Shown one piece after another: positions 43,560 to 55,794 of a stretch of DNA of 64,000 nucleotides. A program made the translations under genes and the position numbers. The notes under the pieces are model-generated. The model did not search any database. It was not told where the DNA came from and was given only the letters and a program-made list of their open reading frames with translations. Source of the DNA: Pachypanchax playfairii (Eukaryota > Chordata > Actinopteri > Cyprinodontiformes > Aplocheilidae); NCBI GenBank assembly GCA_006937955.1, contig SSNP01000196.1, positions 502,773-566,772 of the forward strand. The letters are read 5' to 3'. The number at the start of each line of letters is the position of its first letter. Positions within the stretch are counted from its first letter, which is position 1.

Positions 43560-43975
43560 AAGAGGCCCCTCCATTAAAAACAGTTTTTTCTGAGGTTTCT
43601 GTTGAATATGTTAGCTTCACAGGTGTTCTTACCTTCATACTGGGTGTGAAAACAGGTCAACAACTTCTCTTTCAGTTTTAATCAAATTATGGAGGTGGCG
43701 ATAACACCCGAGTTTGAACGGCCTGTATCCATTTCATCACAACTCCTTTGTTTGTTAGTATTCGGCAGCTCCCACAGTTGAAACCACGCCTAGCATGCAG
43801 CTGGCTAAAAGCTGCAGCAAAACGTAGCAAACAGGAAGAGAGTACGTGTGACATTGCCATGTGCAGCGGAGCAGGAAACAGTATATACCTTGCTCTCATA
43901 GGCTAGTTTGTTAGCCAATCTGAGTCCAGCAAATCTGAATAATGAATATGAACGAGCTGCTGCCCGAGGCGTGAC
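43560..43975 (-). repeat. Dispersed repeat of unknown class, copy 3 (inverted)
   Basis: Reverse complement of the repeat at 4360-4775, similar over nearly the whole length, with different small indels. Confidence 0.7.
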
Positions 43976-43977
43976 GG

Positions 43978-45002
43978 CTGCACATCCATGATGCAAATCT
44001 CCCATTCCACCACATCGCAAAGGTGCTCTATTGGATTGAAATCTGGTGACTATGGAGGCCATTTGAGTACAGTGAACTAATTGTCATGTTCAAGAAATCA
44101 GTCTGAGATGGTTTGAGCTTTATGACATTATCCTGCTGGAAGTAACCATCAGAAGATGGGTACACTGTGGTCTTAAAGGGATGGACATGGTCAGCAACAA
44201 TATTCGAGTAGGCTGTGGCATTGCAGCAATGCTCAATTGGTACTAAGGAGCCCAAAGTGTGCCAGGAAAATGTCCCCCACACCATTTCACCACCACCACC
44301 AGCCAGAGCCATTGATCCAAGGCCAGATGGATGTTGTTGACGCTAAATTATGACCCTACCATCCGAATGTTGCAGCAGAAATCCAGACTCATCAGACCAG
44401 GCAACATTTTTCCAGTCTTCAATTGACCAATTTTGGTGAGTATGTGCGAAATGTAGCCTCAGTTTCCTGTTCTTAGCTTACAGGAGTGGCACTTGGTGCG
44501 GTCTTCTGCTGCTGTGCCCCATCTGCTTCAAGGTTCAACGTGTTGTACATTCAGAGATGCTCTTCTGCCTACCTTGGTTGGAACAAGTGGTTATTTGAGT
44601 TACTGTTGCCTTTCTATCAGCTCGAACCAGTCTGGCCATTCTCCTCTGACTTCTGGGATCAACAAGACATTTTTGCCCACAGAACTGCTGCTCACTCGAT
44701 ATTTTACCTTTTTTGGACTATTCTCTGTAAATCCTAGAGATGATTGTGCATAAAAAAGCCAGTAGATCAGCAGTTTCTGAAATACTCAGACCAGCCTGTC
44801 TGTCACCAACAACCATGCCACATTCAAAGTCACTTAAATCACCTTTCTTCCCCATTCTGATGCTCGGTTTGAACTGCAGCAGATCATCTTGACCATGTCT
44901 ACTTGCCTAAATGTATTGAGTTGCCACCATATGATTGGCTGATTAAAAATTTGTTAATGAGCAGTCTGGCAGGTGTGCCTAATAAAGTGGCCAGTGAGTG
45001 TA
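43978..45002 (-). pseudogene. Decayed Tc1/mariner-type transposase gene
   Basis: On the minus strand, with many stops and shifts, typical blocks appear in order: MGKKGDLSDFECGMVVG at the start, then VWGTFSWHTLG, HVHPFKTTVYPSSDGYFQQDN (second catalytic Asp region) and NPIEHL (Glu region). The 5' end has CACTCACTGGCCACTTTATT, a terminus common in fish elements of this kind. The 3' end is cut off at the adjoining repeat. Much older than the intact Tc1 copies. Confidence 0.8.
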
Positions 45003-45049
45003 TAAACACTAGCCGACTTGTTGCCGCTATTGGCCAATGGGGTTGAATG

Positions 45050-45993
45050 TAGGGATGTGCGGATCGATACTAAAAGATCGATACCTCCAATTCCAGCTTT
45101 TTATGTTTTGGAATCGATTATCTTATTAAAATATCGTTATTTTAGTCATTTTAAGTCAATATGTAGTTTGTCATTAAATGGAAAATTGTATAAATCATGC
45201 TCAGTTGGTCGGAACTACTTCTTCTGTCTAGCAAAGTGCGTGACATTACAGTATAAAAGCAGAAGGACGCAGAGCTGCGCTGCTTACCTGTTGCTGCAGT
45301 CAGTCAGTTGCTGTCAGCTAGAATTAACATGATAGAACAAACACTGTCGTGTGTGGAGCAACTTTAGTGTCCAAAGAGCATCGATGCAGTACGTAACGTG
45401 TATGAAGACTGTAAGTTGTTCAACAGTAGCATGCTATGTGCTTTTACTCCGGCAGCATCTGTGAAGGAACTCTACTGGGTGCACTATCAAAATAAAAGCA
45501 CAAACTTCCAGTCACGTGTTACAGAGGGTGTGTGGAATATTAACTTTCCTTTTCCAAATGGATGCAGTAACTCAGTGTTCCTGCCCTTAATATTACTGAA
45601 CCAACACATGGAAACACTATAAACATAAAATATTCAAAAACAAATCATTAGACAGAAGATGAAGATGTCATGATCAGAGAGAGGAGAGGAAGGATCAGAC
45701 TGCAAGGGTGAAACCCTTCAAGGATCCAGGTAGGACAGAATGTGGAGTTGTTGAAACTTTTTGCACCATTTCATAATTGGTGAAAGTGATTTAAATCATC
45801 TGGTATATAGGTATTTATTTGTTGTAGTCAAATGAGAACAGCCACTTGAATAAACTAATTTGAAAATGTAATTTTCCAAAAAGAAGAGGTTTTTTTTTGC
45901 AAAGTATCGGTATCGGATCGGTATTGCCGATACTGGTCTGAAATTTACTTGGTATCGGATCGGAGGGAAAATGTGTGGTATCGCACATCACTA
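45050..45993. mobile_element. hAT-like non-autonomous element with 8-bp target duplication
   Basis: Ends TAGGGATGTGCGGATCGATA and (inverse) TAGTGATGTGCGATACCAC, flanked by a perfect GTTGAATG (45042-45049, 45994-46001). 944 bp; internal ATCGG/ATCGAT-rich motifs near both ends; no transposase. Confidence 0.85.
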
Positions 45994-46104
45994 GTTGAAT
46001 GTCCGCAAACTGTGGCCATCTCACCACAGTGACTTGCAGGAACTTTTTAAATAACTATAACATGCTCAAACTCACACCGATTTTCAGAGGGATTGGGTTT
46101 TTAT

Positions 46105-46740
46105 TAGGGCCGGGACTTTAACGCGTTAATTAAGATTAATTAATTACACAAAAATAACGCGTTAATTTTTTTTAACGCATTTTAATCGCAGAACATCTCT
46201 CATGAGTTTCAGCGGACCGATTATACTGGCGCACCTACCAGCGTTCATTATTTAAGACAACAACAAACCACAGTGAACATGAATGAAGAAGCGACCGCTT
46301 TGATTGGCCCCGTGGATGGGAAGTTTTGTTATAAAAAATGACTGGATGGAAGTGTGGATAAGAGCATGTGTGTGTGCAAGCTATGCAGCAAGGAATTTGC
46401 ACATCACCACAGCACATCGGGCCTGAAGTATCACCTCAATGTTAAACATATAGCAGCTAGCGTGGACGTTAGCCCGACTCCGAGTACAAGTGTAGACATT
46501 TTCTACACTTAATGCACTGGTCTGTTGGACTTGGTTGAACAAAAATAAACAATATTTTGTTGCTTAAGCTTATGTGTATTCAGTCATGATTCAATGGTAT
46601 ACTAAAAATCCGTTTGAAAAAAATTCTCACTGTTCTCTGGTCAAATATTTATATGCGATTAAAATGCGATTAATTTTGATTAATTAATTACAAAGCCTCT
46701 AATTAATTAGATTAAAATTTTTAATCGAGTCCCAGCCCTA
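46105..46740 (+). mobile_element. hAT-like element with BED-finger relic
   Basis: Ends TAGGGCCGGGACTTTAACGC and (inverse) TAGGGCTGGGACTCGATTAA, flanked by a perfect GTTTTTAT (46097-46104, 46741-46748). It holds a remnant of a BED zinc finger (VCKLCSKEFAHHHST then LKYHLNVKH) of the kind found at the N-terminus of hAT transposases, preceded by an in-frame stop. Rest of the transposase deleted. Confidence 0.85.
46280..46512 (+). pseudogene. BED-type zinc finger relic of a hAT transposase
   Basis: Starts MNEEATALIGPVDGKFCYKK, then a TGA, then SVDKSMCVCKLCSKEF and SGLKYHLNVKH: C-x2-C and H-x4-H of a BED finger. Ends at TAA after SVDIFYT. A short non-functional fragment. Confidence 0.75.
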
Positions 46741-46849
46741 GTTTTTATATATTCCAGAGATGTAGTTATGAAACTACATACTTATGAATAAATATGTAGT
46801 ATTAATATTACAATGTGGGGGAAAGACGAGGACAATACAAGAGCTTGGA

Positions 46850-48060
46850 TCACACCATTTACTTCACTTGGACTGCAGAGCAAGAGAGAGAAGGTAAGCC
46901 AGAGTATACACATATATATTGCGCCAAAACATCCCATAGTCTGGGTGTCCCATAGTCTGGGTGGCCTCCTAGTGGTCCACTAGGAGGCTCCCTTCAAACA
47001 CCCAAGGATGACGAGAAAAGGCCGAAGTTTAGGTGAGCTCTGACAGCTGATGAGAGTCTTTTAAAGGAGGAGAGTGCAGTCCATCAGCACAGTGGAGGGA
47101 GATCGTCCCAGTCGAGGAGCCCCGCCTTTACCAATGAATCCCCTGTCAGAACATGAGCGGGCTTAAGCCTATCAATACAGACAGTCTCTTGACACTGTCA
47201 AGACCCTTTTTAACTCAAGGGCCCCCTTGAGCAGGAGGCATGAACTGGGATGAGGGGGCCTCAGGGAGACAGTCTCCCAGGACACACACCAGCTGATCAA
47301 AAGCCAATTCAGCTGGAGAAGCGCCAAGATCCTCTTTAACTGTCGAACGCAGACCTACTGTAGCATGACCCAAGGGAGGTGGTCAATCCAGTTGCCATCA
47401 GTCAAAACAGCACACATCGCAGCTTTTAGTGACCTGTGAAACTGCTCACACAACCCAATGCAGTGGTGTGGAGGATCTTGACTCCTAGGCTGTCAGCCAT
47501 GGTGGACCAAAACTCTGACACAAATTGTGGTTCTCTGTCAGAAGTGATGTCTGAAAGGAGGCCACAAGTCTACAATGACTCCCTGAAGAAGAACTGAGCT
47601 ACAACAACATTTAATTTCCCTTTGGGGATAAATAAATTATTTTTGATTTTGATTTGATTGAAAATGCGCAACCCAGGTTGACAAAAATGCCCGAGCCACT
47701 ATGTTGTTGATGCCAGCAGAAACATTTCTGGCCACCGGGTGGTACGGTCAACCTTGGTGTGGAGATGAGTGAAACCCTGAAATGGAGGCAGAGGACCCAC
47801 CAGGTCTACATGCATGTGATCAAACTGGTGACTGGGAATAATGAACTGTTCGAAAGGTGTTTTAGTGTGCTTGTGGACTTATGAATGCTGGCATGGAACA
47901 CATGCTGCACAAGCTGGGCCAAATGGACTTTGAGCTGACCAGTTTCATAGAGGTCCAAATCCCTGGGTGCAAGAGGGAGTGCAAGGTGTCAAAAACTCGG
48001 CGGCGCAAAGAAACAGCGACCACGGGATGAGGACAGCATGTGGAAGTGCTACAGAGCAAG
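46850..48060 (-). mobile_element. Degenerate Ty3/gypsy integrase region
   Basis: On the minus strand from about 47950 downwards: QLVQHVFHASIHKST, HVDLVGPLPPFQGFTHLHT (first catalytic Asp), RTTRWPETFLLAST; then, after an inserted LINE tail (about 47598-47660), DITSDREPQFVSEFWSTMAD (second catalytic Asp) and scattered C-terminal similarity. Many stops. Flanking LTRs were not recognised. Lineage clearly different from the intron-containing integrase at 61816-64000. Confidence 0.75.
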
Positions 48061-51030
48061 TGAGGACCACCTTCCTGCAACTGCCTCTCCTCCAGCTTAA
48101 GGCCAGTAGGCTCAGATTGCAGAATGTCTTGCAGACTTTAGAAGGGCTTGAGAATGCCGGCATCAGTGTGCTGATCTGCACCCATAGCAGGGAAAGCGAT
48201 GTTCACATAGACTGGAGAGACCAGCACATGGGACAGTCAGCCAGCCACCACATTGTATTTTCCAGCCACATGCTGGATGTCAGTTGTAAACTCAGAGACA
48301 GCAGCAAGGTGGCGCTGTTGACGTGTGTACCAGATCCGATATTTTGGACATGGCAGACACTAAGAGCTTGTGGTCAAAACAGGCTGTAAATGTGCGGCCC
48401 TCTATGGGATGCTGTTTGTAAAGTTATACAGTCAAAAATTAACAGCAATATTTTTGATTATTTAGCTTATTATTATGTTGTTATTCATGTAGGGGAAAAT
48501 ATGAATATTTACCTCTTTATTTCTTGTTTTCGGGGCACCACCCAGTTTCAGAATATTACAATTGAATAATTAATTTCAGTCTTATCTAAGGTTGAGCGTT
48601 CTGCTTCTGAAAGGAACTCAAAATCACACACAAAAATGCACTTAATTAAATTAATTAAAATTATAGTGGTTATTTATTAAACAACAAACTAGACAAACCA
48701 ATAAAAACAAACAAATGACAAACAAGAGAAAACAAATTAATGGATGGGCTAATGGGGACTAATAAGTGAGATGAAGCTAAGATCCAGAGAAGAGGCTTTA
48801 GCTTCAAATACTTAGTAAATCTAAGATCAACTTTTCATTTATCTTAATTAACTTTAGGAATTAATTAGACTGGTAAGAGTGGGTGAGGAAACGGTGATCT
48901 ACGTTTAAACCACAAAGAAAAATGAGCTTTGGAAGAATGAATTTCTTCAGAGAAGGTAAGGAAGTAGAACTTTGTAACCACTAACCAGTGTGTGCTTTCT
49001 GAGGAATTTACCAGCACAAATATTACAATCTTCAATCCGCGGACGAGATGAAATTGATCCTTACTTTTGGTGCAGCAATTGGACTTCTTTAATTCAAAGT
49101 TCTGGCAAGATTCGGTCTCTTGTTGAAAGTAGCCTCTGGAAACTTCAGCCAATGTGAATCCAATTCAAAACTGAACTTCATGTAAATTTTAAGATTTAAA
49201 TTAGTAGGGATGTCCAGATCCGATCACTGATCAGAAATCAGGCTCAATCACGTAGTTTCAGACTCGATCGGAATCGGACGTTACCGACCAGCACGCGAAC
49301 ATATATGCACTAACGCATCTATGCACCTTTTCGTGTGACATCAGTATCTGGGATAGTTTCCCTCGCAACCCGCAGCCGCCATTTTAAAAGGGGACGCGTT
49401 TCCATGACGACCGATCGCAACGTGTGTAAAAACGTGTATGTTAACAGTCCTGTAGTCTGCACAATAGTGGAGAAGATGAGGACTTGTAAAACCCTTGATG
49501 TGTATATTTTCTTTGATGTAAGCTTTTTTAATTGGCTCGGTGGATAATATTGTATTGAGAATGTTTCCACCTTAGCTCCACTAGCTTCGCTAGCCACTTT
49601 AGCATGAGTTCCAGTGTTAGTTTATAGACATATTTAATCCTTATATTATCTTAAACTCATTCATGGAGTGGAGGTGATCACTTGCATGCAGAAGACAGCC
49701 CATGATCATGTCACTTTTTCTTCAGTGCCTGCCGTTCTGATCAGCTTATTTAATTACATAACGTTTTATTTTATAACGTAATGTCCGTCCAGGATCCAGG
49801 AACTGTAGATGAGAGATCTGTTTGCAGGATAATCTTGTAAATGGTTCTGAGGATCTTGTAGCAGGTGAATGATTTCACTCACGTGAGGATGATGAGGATG
49901 GAGCGCTAGGGAGGGCAGGTTCAGAGTTGCGGCTGTGCAGAGAGATGGAATCCAGTGACGGGTGAGAGCGCTGAAGAGCAGGCAGGCAGTGAGGAGGAGA
50001 TCGGTAACACATGGGTCCCAAGGGTACAGGGTTCCACTGGCACACAGACAGGGAAACTCAGGAGGGAACACGAGGAGCATGCTGAGGTGAATCCTGGAGA
50101 AAACAGGTTATTAAAACACGGGATAGTTCACTAAGAAATACTAAAACACACTAGGAAACTCGGAGGTTAGTTTGACTCAAAGATTGTACCGTGTAGGTTA
50201 ACAACCAGACAAGGAATGAATGCTCACTCGGCACCGCTCAAATGAAACCATTCCCCTGCACAGTTCGCTCTCCCCCTTGGGTCTAACACCCTCCTCAAGC
50301 ACCATCATTCACCCTTCACCCATGAGTTTTTTGTTCATCAAATTAACTATTATTCTCAGAACCCATCAGCATCTAACCTCTCCTGTCCCCTGCAGATACC
50401 GTTTCCTTCCTGCACTGCAACTTTTCCCAGAACCTCTCCTCTATGTAAATAAACTTATTTTAACTTAATAACTTTAGTCTGATTCTACATGTGTGTCAGA
50501 AAACTGCCCTAGCCCATGACATCCACAAGTATAATGTGGGAGGATTCATGACACATTTTTTTGTAGCTCTGCACACTTTTATTGAAAGAGAAAACATTTA
50601 CACATATTCAAAACTTTTGGACTAACAACAATTATTTGTTCAGGTTTGAATGAACTGGGTCGTGAAACGGCCCAAAAAAAGACTAGTTGAACTTTTGTTC
50701 TTGCACCAGCTCTTGTTGTCTGAACTTGGTTTCCGTCTCCCTGGCGAGCCACAGATCCTCCATCAAATGACCCATGTTGGCCTCGGACACAGCAGCAGAG
50801 CGTTTGTACGCCTCCTGCATATGTTCTAAGACCATCCCCAAGTCTGCAGTGTTCTGTTTTCGTTTATATGGACAAATAAAGGCTCATCTGTCATCTCCAA
50901 CATCTGTGAACCATGTCGTCAGTGCAACACTCTTGAAGTAAAAAAAATCCTTAGCTGACAGAGCTAACAGTAAACAAAAGCATGACTACACATAATCAAG
51001 TGAGCTTGCTACAAGAGTTTTTCATGAGTT
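48061..51030. other. Unassigned intergenic sequence
   Basis: No gene supported. A possible one-sided hAT-like terminus (TAGGGATGTCCAGATCCGAT) lies at about 49206. The segment 50390-50530 (AATAAACTTATTTTAAC, CTGATTCTACATGTGTG) could be an LTR end, but no partner was found. Confidence 0.35.
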
Positions 51031-51039
51031 GCATCAATG

Positions 51040-52640
51040 TATTTAAAGCGCAACAATTGGGATGTTTTCAGGTCTGCTAACAACTGCCCGGATGAGTTCA
51101 GAGATGTTATAACACCAGGGTTACTTACAATAATGACAAACCCTGGTTCACAGCTAAACTCAGACAGCTGAGGTCTGAAAAAGAAGCCGCTTTTAGGTGT
51201 GAAGACAAAAAGAGTTTCAGAGTGGCAAAATACAGAGAGGTGAGAAGTGCTAAACAACTGTATTCAAAGAGACTCCAGCAACAGCTATTAGCCAATGACT
51301 CTGCATCTGTATAGAAAGGGCTCAGACTGATAAACTAAAAGTTTAAAGCCCCCCACTGTGCAAGTAGCTTTGGTCTGGCCAACCAACTGAACGACTTGTA
51401 TTGTCGCTTTAATGGACATCGGATCAGACCTGCCAACATCCCCATCAACACCAGCCCAGAACAAAGAGCCAACACCTCCAACCCCAAGAACAGAACCCAC
51501 ACAAAGCTCCTGGTCCAGATTCTGTCTTGCCATCCACCCTGAGGCACTGTGTCCAGCTGTCTCCACTGTTCACAAACATTTTCAACACTTCACTGGAGAC
51601 ATGCCACATACCAAGCCTGCTTCAAAAACCCCACCATCATCCCTGTCCCCAAAAAGCCAAGGATCACTTGTTTTAATTACTACAGGCCTGTCGCTTTGAC
51701 CTCTGTGGTCATGAAGTCCTTTGAGGACCTTGTGCTGACTGTTATGGAAAAATTCTGTATGAATGAATCAGGCAAGTGAATTTTATAAAATGGATTTATT
51801 ATAAAGTCATGTATATGGCTGAGAGTCATATGATGATGCATTGGAATGAGGCTCTGCTTGTCGAGCTGTTTTATAGTGGTGCTGATACAGAGAGGCTATT
51901 TGCACCCTGGACATTATCAGAACTCTGTGTTTAGAACATCCTGATGAGATTGATGATCTAAGTCTTGTTGATCTAAGTACTTGTTGATGAGGGTGATGAG
52001 TCTGCCTACAGATTGACTGACTGGTGTCCTGGTGCAAACTCAACAACCTGGAGTTAAAGTCGACTAAAACAGTGGAGATGGTTGTGGACTTTAGGAAGAA
52101 CTCATCCACCCCTGTCCCCATCACCCTCAGAGGGTCCCCAGTGGACACAGTGGAGTCCTTCCACTTCCTGGGTCATCTCTCGGGTCCTCAAGAGGGAGTT
52201 GAACATTAGCTCCCTCACCAAAAAGCACACCAGAGGATGTACTTCTCGAGACAACAGAGAAAGTTCAACCTCCCCACACAGATGCTGGTGCATTTCTACA
52301 TTTCCATCATCAAGTCCATCCATGCCTCCTTTTTTATTGTCTGGTTCACTGCAGCTTCAGCCAAGGACAAGGACTGAAAACTGCAGCGTATCATCTATTC
52401 TGCTGAGAAGGTGATTGGTAATCTGGATACCTGTATACTTCCAGGGCTTTAAGCATGCCAGAAAGATTGTGGCTGATTCTTCTCATCCTGGACATAAAAT
52501 CTTTCAGGATCTCCCTTCTGGAAGAAGACTTCAGTCCATAAGGACCAGGACCTCTACCACAAGAACAGTTTCTTCCCCTCTGCTACTGGCCTCTTAAATA
52601 AGGCCCAGTAGATTTCCATACATGTCACAATCTCATGCCA
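51040..52640 (+). mobile_element. Decayed Rex1-like LINE, RT region
   Basis: Frame-broken relic with SASVWKGLRL-type sequence, PTIIPVPKKPRITCFNYYRP (RT), VALTSVVMKSFEDLVL, then SWCKLNNLELKSTKTVEMVV and DFRKNSSTPVPITLRG, and lastly KIVADSSHPGHKIFQDLPSG and FFPSATGLL near the C-terminus. The part between 51760 and 52020 is replaced by non-LINE sequence. Confidence 0.75.
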
Positions 52641-53560
52641 TCTCCATCCCCCAACCCCCCATTCCCTTATCATGAACTCACTTGCACCCTAAAGTTAATA
52701 AAGAATTGCACAGTGTTGGAGAGGTTCAGGTCACCTCACACACATTTGTATGTCAATGCCACAGTAACCAACAATTACAGATAGAACATCTTGTATTAAA
52801 TTAGATTGACAGCTACAGCTCATCAATATCTCCAGAATGTTCTGAGATTCACAGTTCTAATGACGTCCATACTTCTGATAGCTCACTGTATCAGCATCTA
52901 TAAGTATAACCAACCAGTGTTTTTACTTCAGAGTCTCATCACAAATGACTTTGCGTTTGTCTGACTACTCTCACTTCATGCATGATTTTATAATAAATAC
53001 TTTTTAATAAAATACATTCGCCTGATTCATTCATATGGAATATTTCCACAACAACAGACACTTGGAATATTATTGCACAAATGCTTGGACATGTAAATTT
53101 GTCAGTTGTTAGCTGGTTCTTATGTTTATACTTGTTATTGTTATTCTTACCTTGATTTAATGTCTGCGCTCCTTCACCCAAAACAAATTCCTCACACTAT
53201 GCAAATACTTGGCAATAAAACTGATTCTGATTCCCTAGCTTAATGAACTTTGAGTGTTGCTGAGCACCTGTCAGGCTGCATTGCAAGTAAAAACTGTTTG
53301 GAGTTTTCTTGTGGATTGTTTGTTATGAACTTCTTTCACTGGACTTGGACTGTTGAAAGTAAACCAAGGTCAGGACTATTTCTTTTTTTGAACTTTACTG
53401 ACCCTTGTGTCTTTTGTGAATAAATTTCAAGTTGTGTGGGCCCCTACATTTAAGTTCTGTTATTTCAGTTGTTGTTTAATGAGTCTCTTGGGTGACAAGT
53501 ATTTTGTGAGCAGTGCAAGATGGATCTGCTATCACAGACATAAAGGCTAGATGCCTCATG
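52641..53560. other. Unassigned sequence with inverted-repeat partner
   Basis: No gene. 52965-53046 is a diverged inverted copy of 51757-51830 (shared GAATGAATCAGGC and ATTTATTATAAA). A LINE-tail-like GGCAATAAAACTGATTCTGA lies at 53212. Confidence 0.45.
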
Positions 53561-53913
53561 GGGGCTGCACAGTGGAGCAGTTGGTAGGACTGTTGCACCT
53601 TGCAGCGAGAAGATCCCAGGTTTGAATCTGGGCTGGGGTCTTTCTGTATGGAGTTTGCATGTACTCTCTGTGCATGCGTGGGTTTTCTCTAGAGAGTCCA
53701 GCTTCCTCCCACAGTCTAAAAACATGCATAAGGTCAACTCTAAATTGTCCCTAGGTGCGAGTGTGTGCCTGAGTGGTTCTGTGGTCCTATGATGGACTGG
53801 CAACCTGTCCAGGGTGTACCCCACCTCTCGCCCTATGACAGCTGGAGATAGGCACCAGCTCCCCGTGACCCCGAAAAGGAAAAAGTGGGTTTAGAAAATG
53901 AATGAATGGATGG
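53561..53913 (+). mobile_element. tRNA-derived SINE (second family) with perfect target duplication
   Basis: Head GGGGCTGCACAGTGGAGCAG with B-box-like GGTTTGAATCTGGGC, body with GGAGTTTGCATGTACTCTCT and AACCTGTCCAGGGTGTACCC, and a GAATGGATG tail. Flanked by ATGCCTCATG at 53551-53560 and 53914-53923, a retroposition target duplication. Confidence 0.9.
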
Positions 53914-53923
53914 ATGCCTCATG

Positions 53924-55790
53924 GAGCATTTCAGACAGCATCACCTGTGGCCATCACAGTGATGCTCTCTGGCAGAATGTGTGGTAGTGAATGGAATGGT
54001 GAATGGTAAGTGATCTGTAAGTGATCACAAACACAGATTATCTTATCTTGCTGAAATCTTGATGGATTTACAAAGAGTTTGGGGTTTTACAAACATTTTT
54101 AACATGACTTTAATTCTGGATGCTTGGACAGATTAAAATTGCAACTTCTCTTTTCAAAAAAGGATTTCATCGTGCATAAAAGTTGTGGATCACAGCTACT
54201 ACAGCAAAACTTATCAAGTTAAATGAATTACAATCAGTTTGAATTGTTAAAACATCCTGTGTTATGATACAGGACATTTCAGGCTTTATTGACCAGTGAA
54301 AATGTCAGACTTTTGTGCGGCCTGTGGATGCCCACACTGCTGTTGTTTTACCTATTGCATATTGCAAATAAATGTCACTTTCATGTCCAAGATGTTTCAG
54401 ACAGGGAAGAGCATGTTTTATTATTATTTATTATGACATGATGACTTCAAAATATACATATTTTTAATATAGTATATTTGAATTATCACGTTTTAACCGA
54501 ACACATGAAAATGTATATATTTTATATTAGTAATTTTCTTGTATGTTAATGAATCATTTTATATATATTTATTTTATTTATATTTTTAATTTTCACACAC
54601 ACAAATTATACATCAAACAGTAGGGATTTTTGTCAGCTTCACAACAGTGTAACTCTCATTTTTCTAGCTGTTATGGTTGTCTCACAATGTGGCCTAGAAG
54701 CAGGACTGGTCCGAGAAAACTCTCATAGACTTCCATTAAAAATCAGCTCTTTCGTTCTCTTCAGCGGCGAAAGTACATGTTCGCATCGTCATTTCTCCCA
54801 AACAGAAGATTGTAGAAAGCTGAAAATGTACACGAATCAGCTCCAAAGCCTTCTGTCACCTACAGTTTAAAAAATTTTTTGATAGCTGTTATCGTTTTTA
54901 AACGGCGGCTTCCCGTTTGGGAACATGTAATCATCCATTTCGCCTGTATTAAGTTATATTAGGGGATGTTCCATATATGGGCGTGTGTATCCTTTTCTCA
55001 CACATGCATTGGGGCCTTCTGCTGTACAGAGTCTGTGTGTCTCTCATTCAACTGTCTGTTCATATGTCTATCTGTGCTTCGCTCTGTCTTACAGTCTCTT
55101 TTTCCTGGTTATCATTTTCTGATATTAATATGATTTCTGGTTCAAAATGCTGACTGATTTTCAATATCTATTTAAGTTCAACGACCCTTATCATCTGTTT
55201 ATGGGATAAAATGTCACTTCACTTCCTTTTTTCAATTGATTTTGCTTAAATGTCAACTGTTTAAGGGTTCAGTTATAAATGGCCTTTTACTTTACAAACA
55301 AAGAGATCTTGTTGATAAACACCTGCTGTTAGACTGTCAGCAGCCTGATACAGCTTTATCTGTCTGTCTGTCCATTAAAATACATGCAAATCTTAACTTC
55401 TTAACGTTTTCAACTTTTTTAACTACTTCAGGACTTTTCAACCTGAAGATTCCACCTTCAGATATTGATATATCTTAAACTTTAAAAAGTATTTAAGTTT
55501 GTGAATTCCTGGAGCTTCATTGAAATACATTCAGCTGTTTCAACTCTTCAACTTTTTAATTCTTTCAGTTCTTTTCAAGTTAAAAATATTTTTTTCAGCT
55601 GCGTTTCATTCATTTTTTTTAGCTCCCAGGAAGAAATTTTTCGGCTTGTGAAAAGATTAATCTGGTCGGCAGTTACACTCTAACTGAACGTTCCATTTGA
55701 GGTCTGGGGATTTTGTATGCATAAATAATACATTAAACTGATCTGATTGGCCAGGAGAAGTTGATAATAATGTTTACATCAGGTTTCATG
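53924..55790. other. Unassigned AT-rich sequence
   Basis: No exon, RNA gene or bounded element recognised. A CTGT microsatellite piece occurs near 55360. Confidence 0.35.
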
Positions 55791-55794
55791 TTAC

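Noticed and set aside
49208..49770. hAT-like element starting TAGGGATGTCCAGATC
   Set aside because: No matching inverted right end or 8-bp duplication found.
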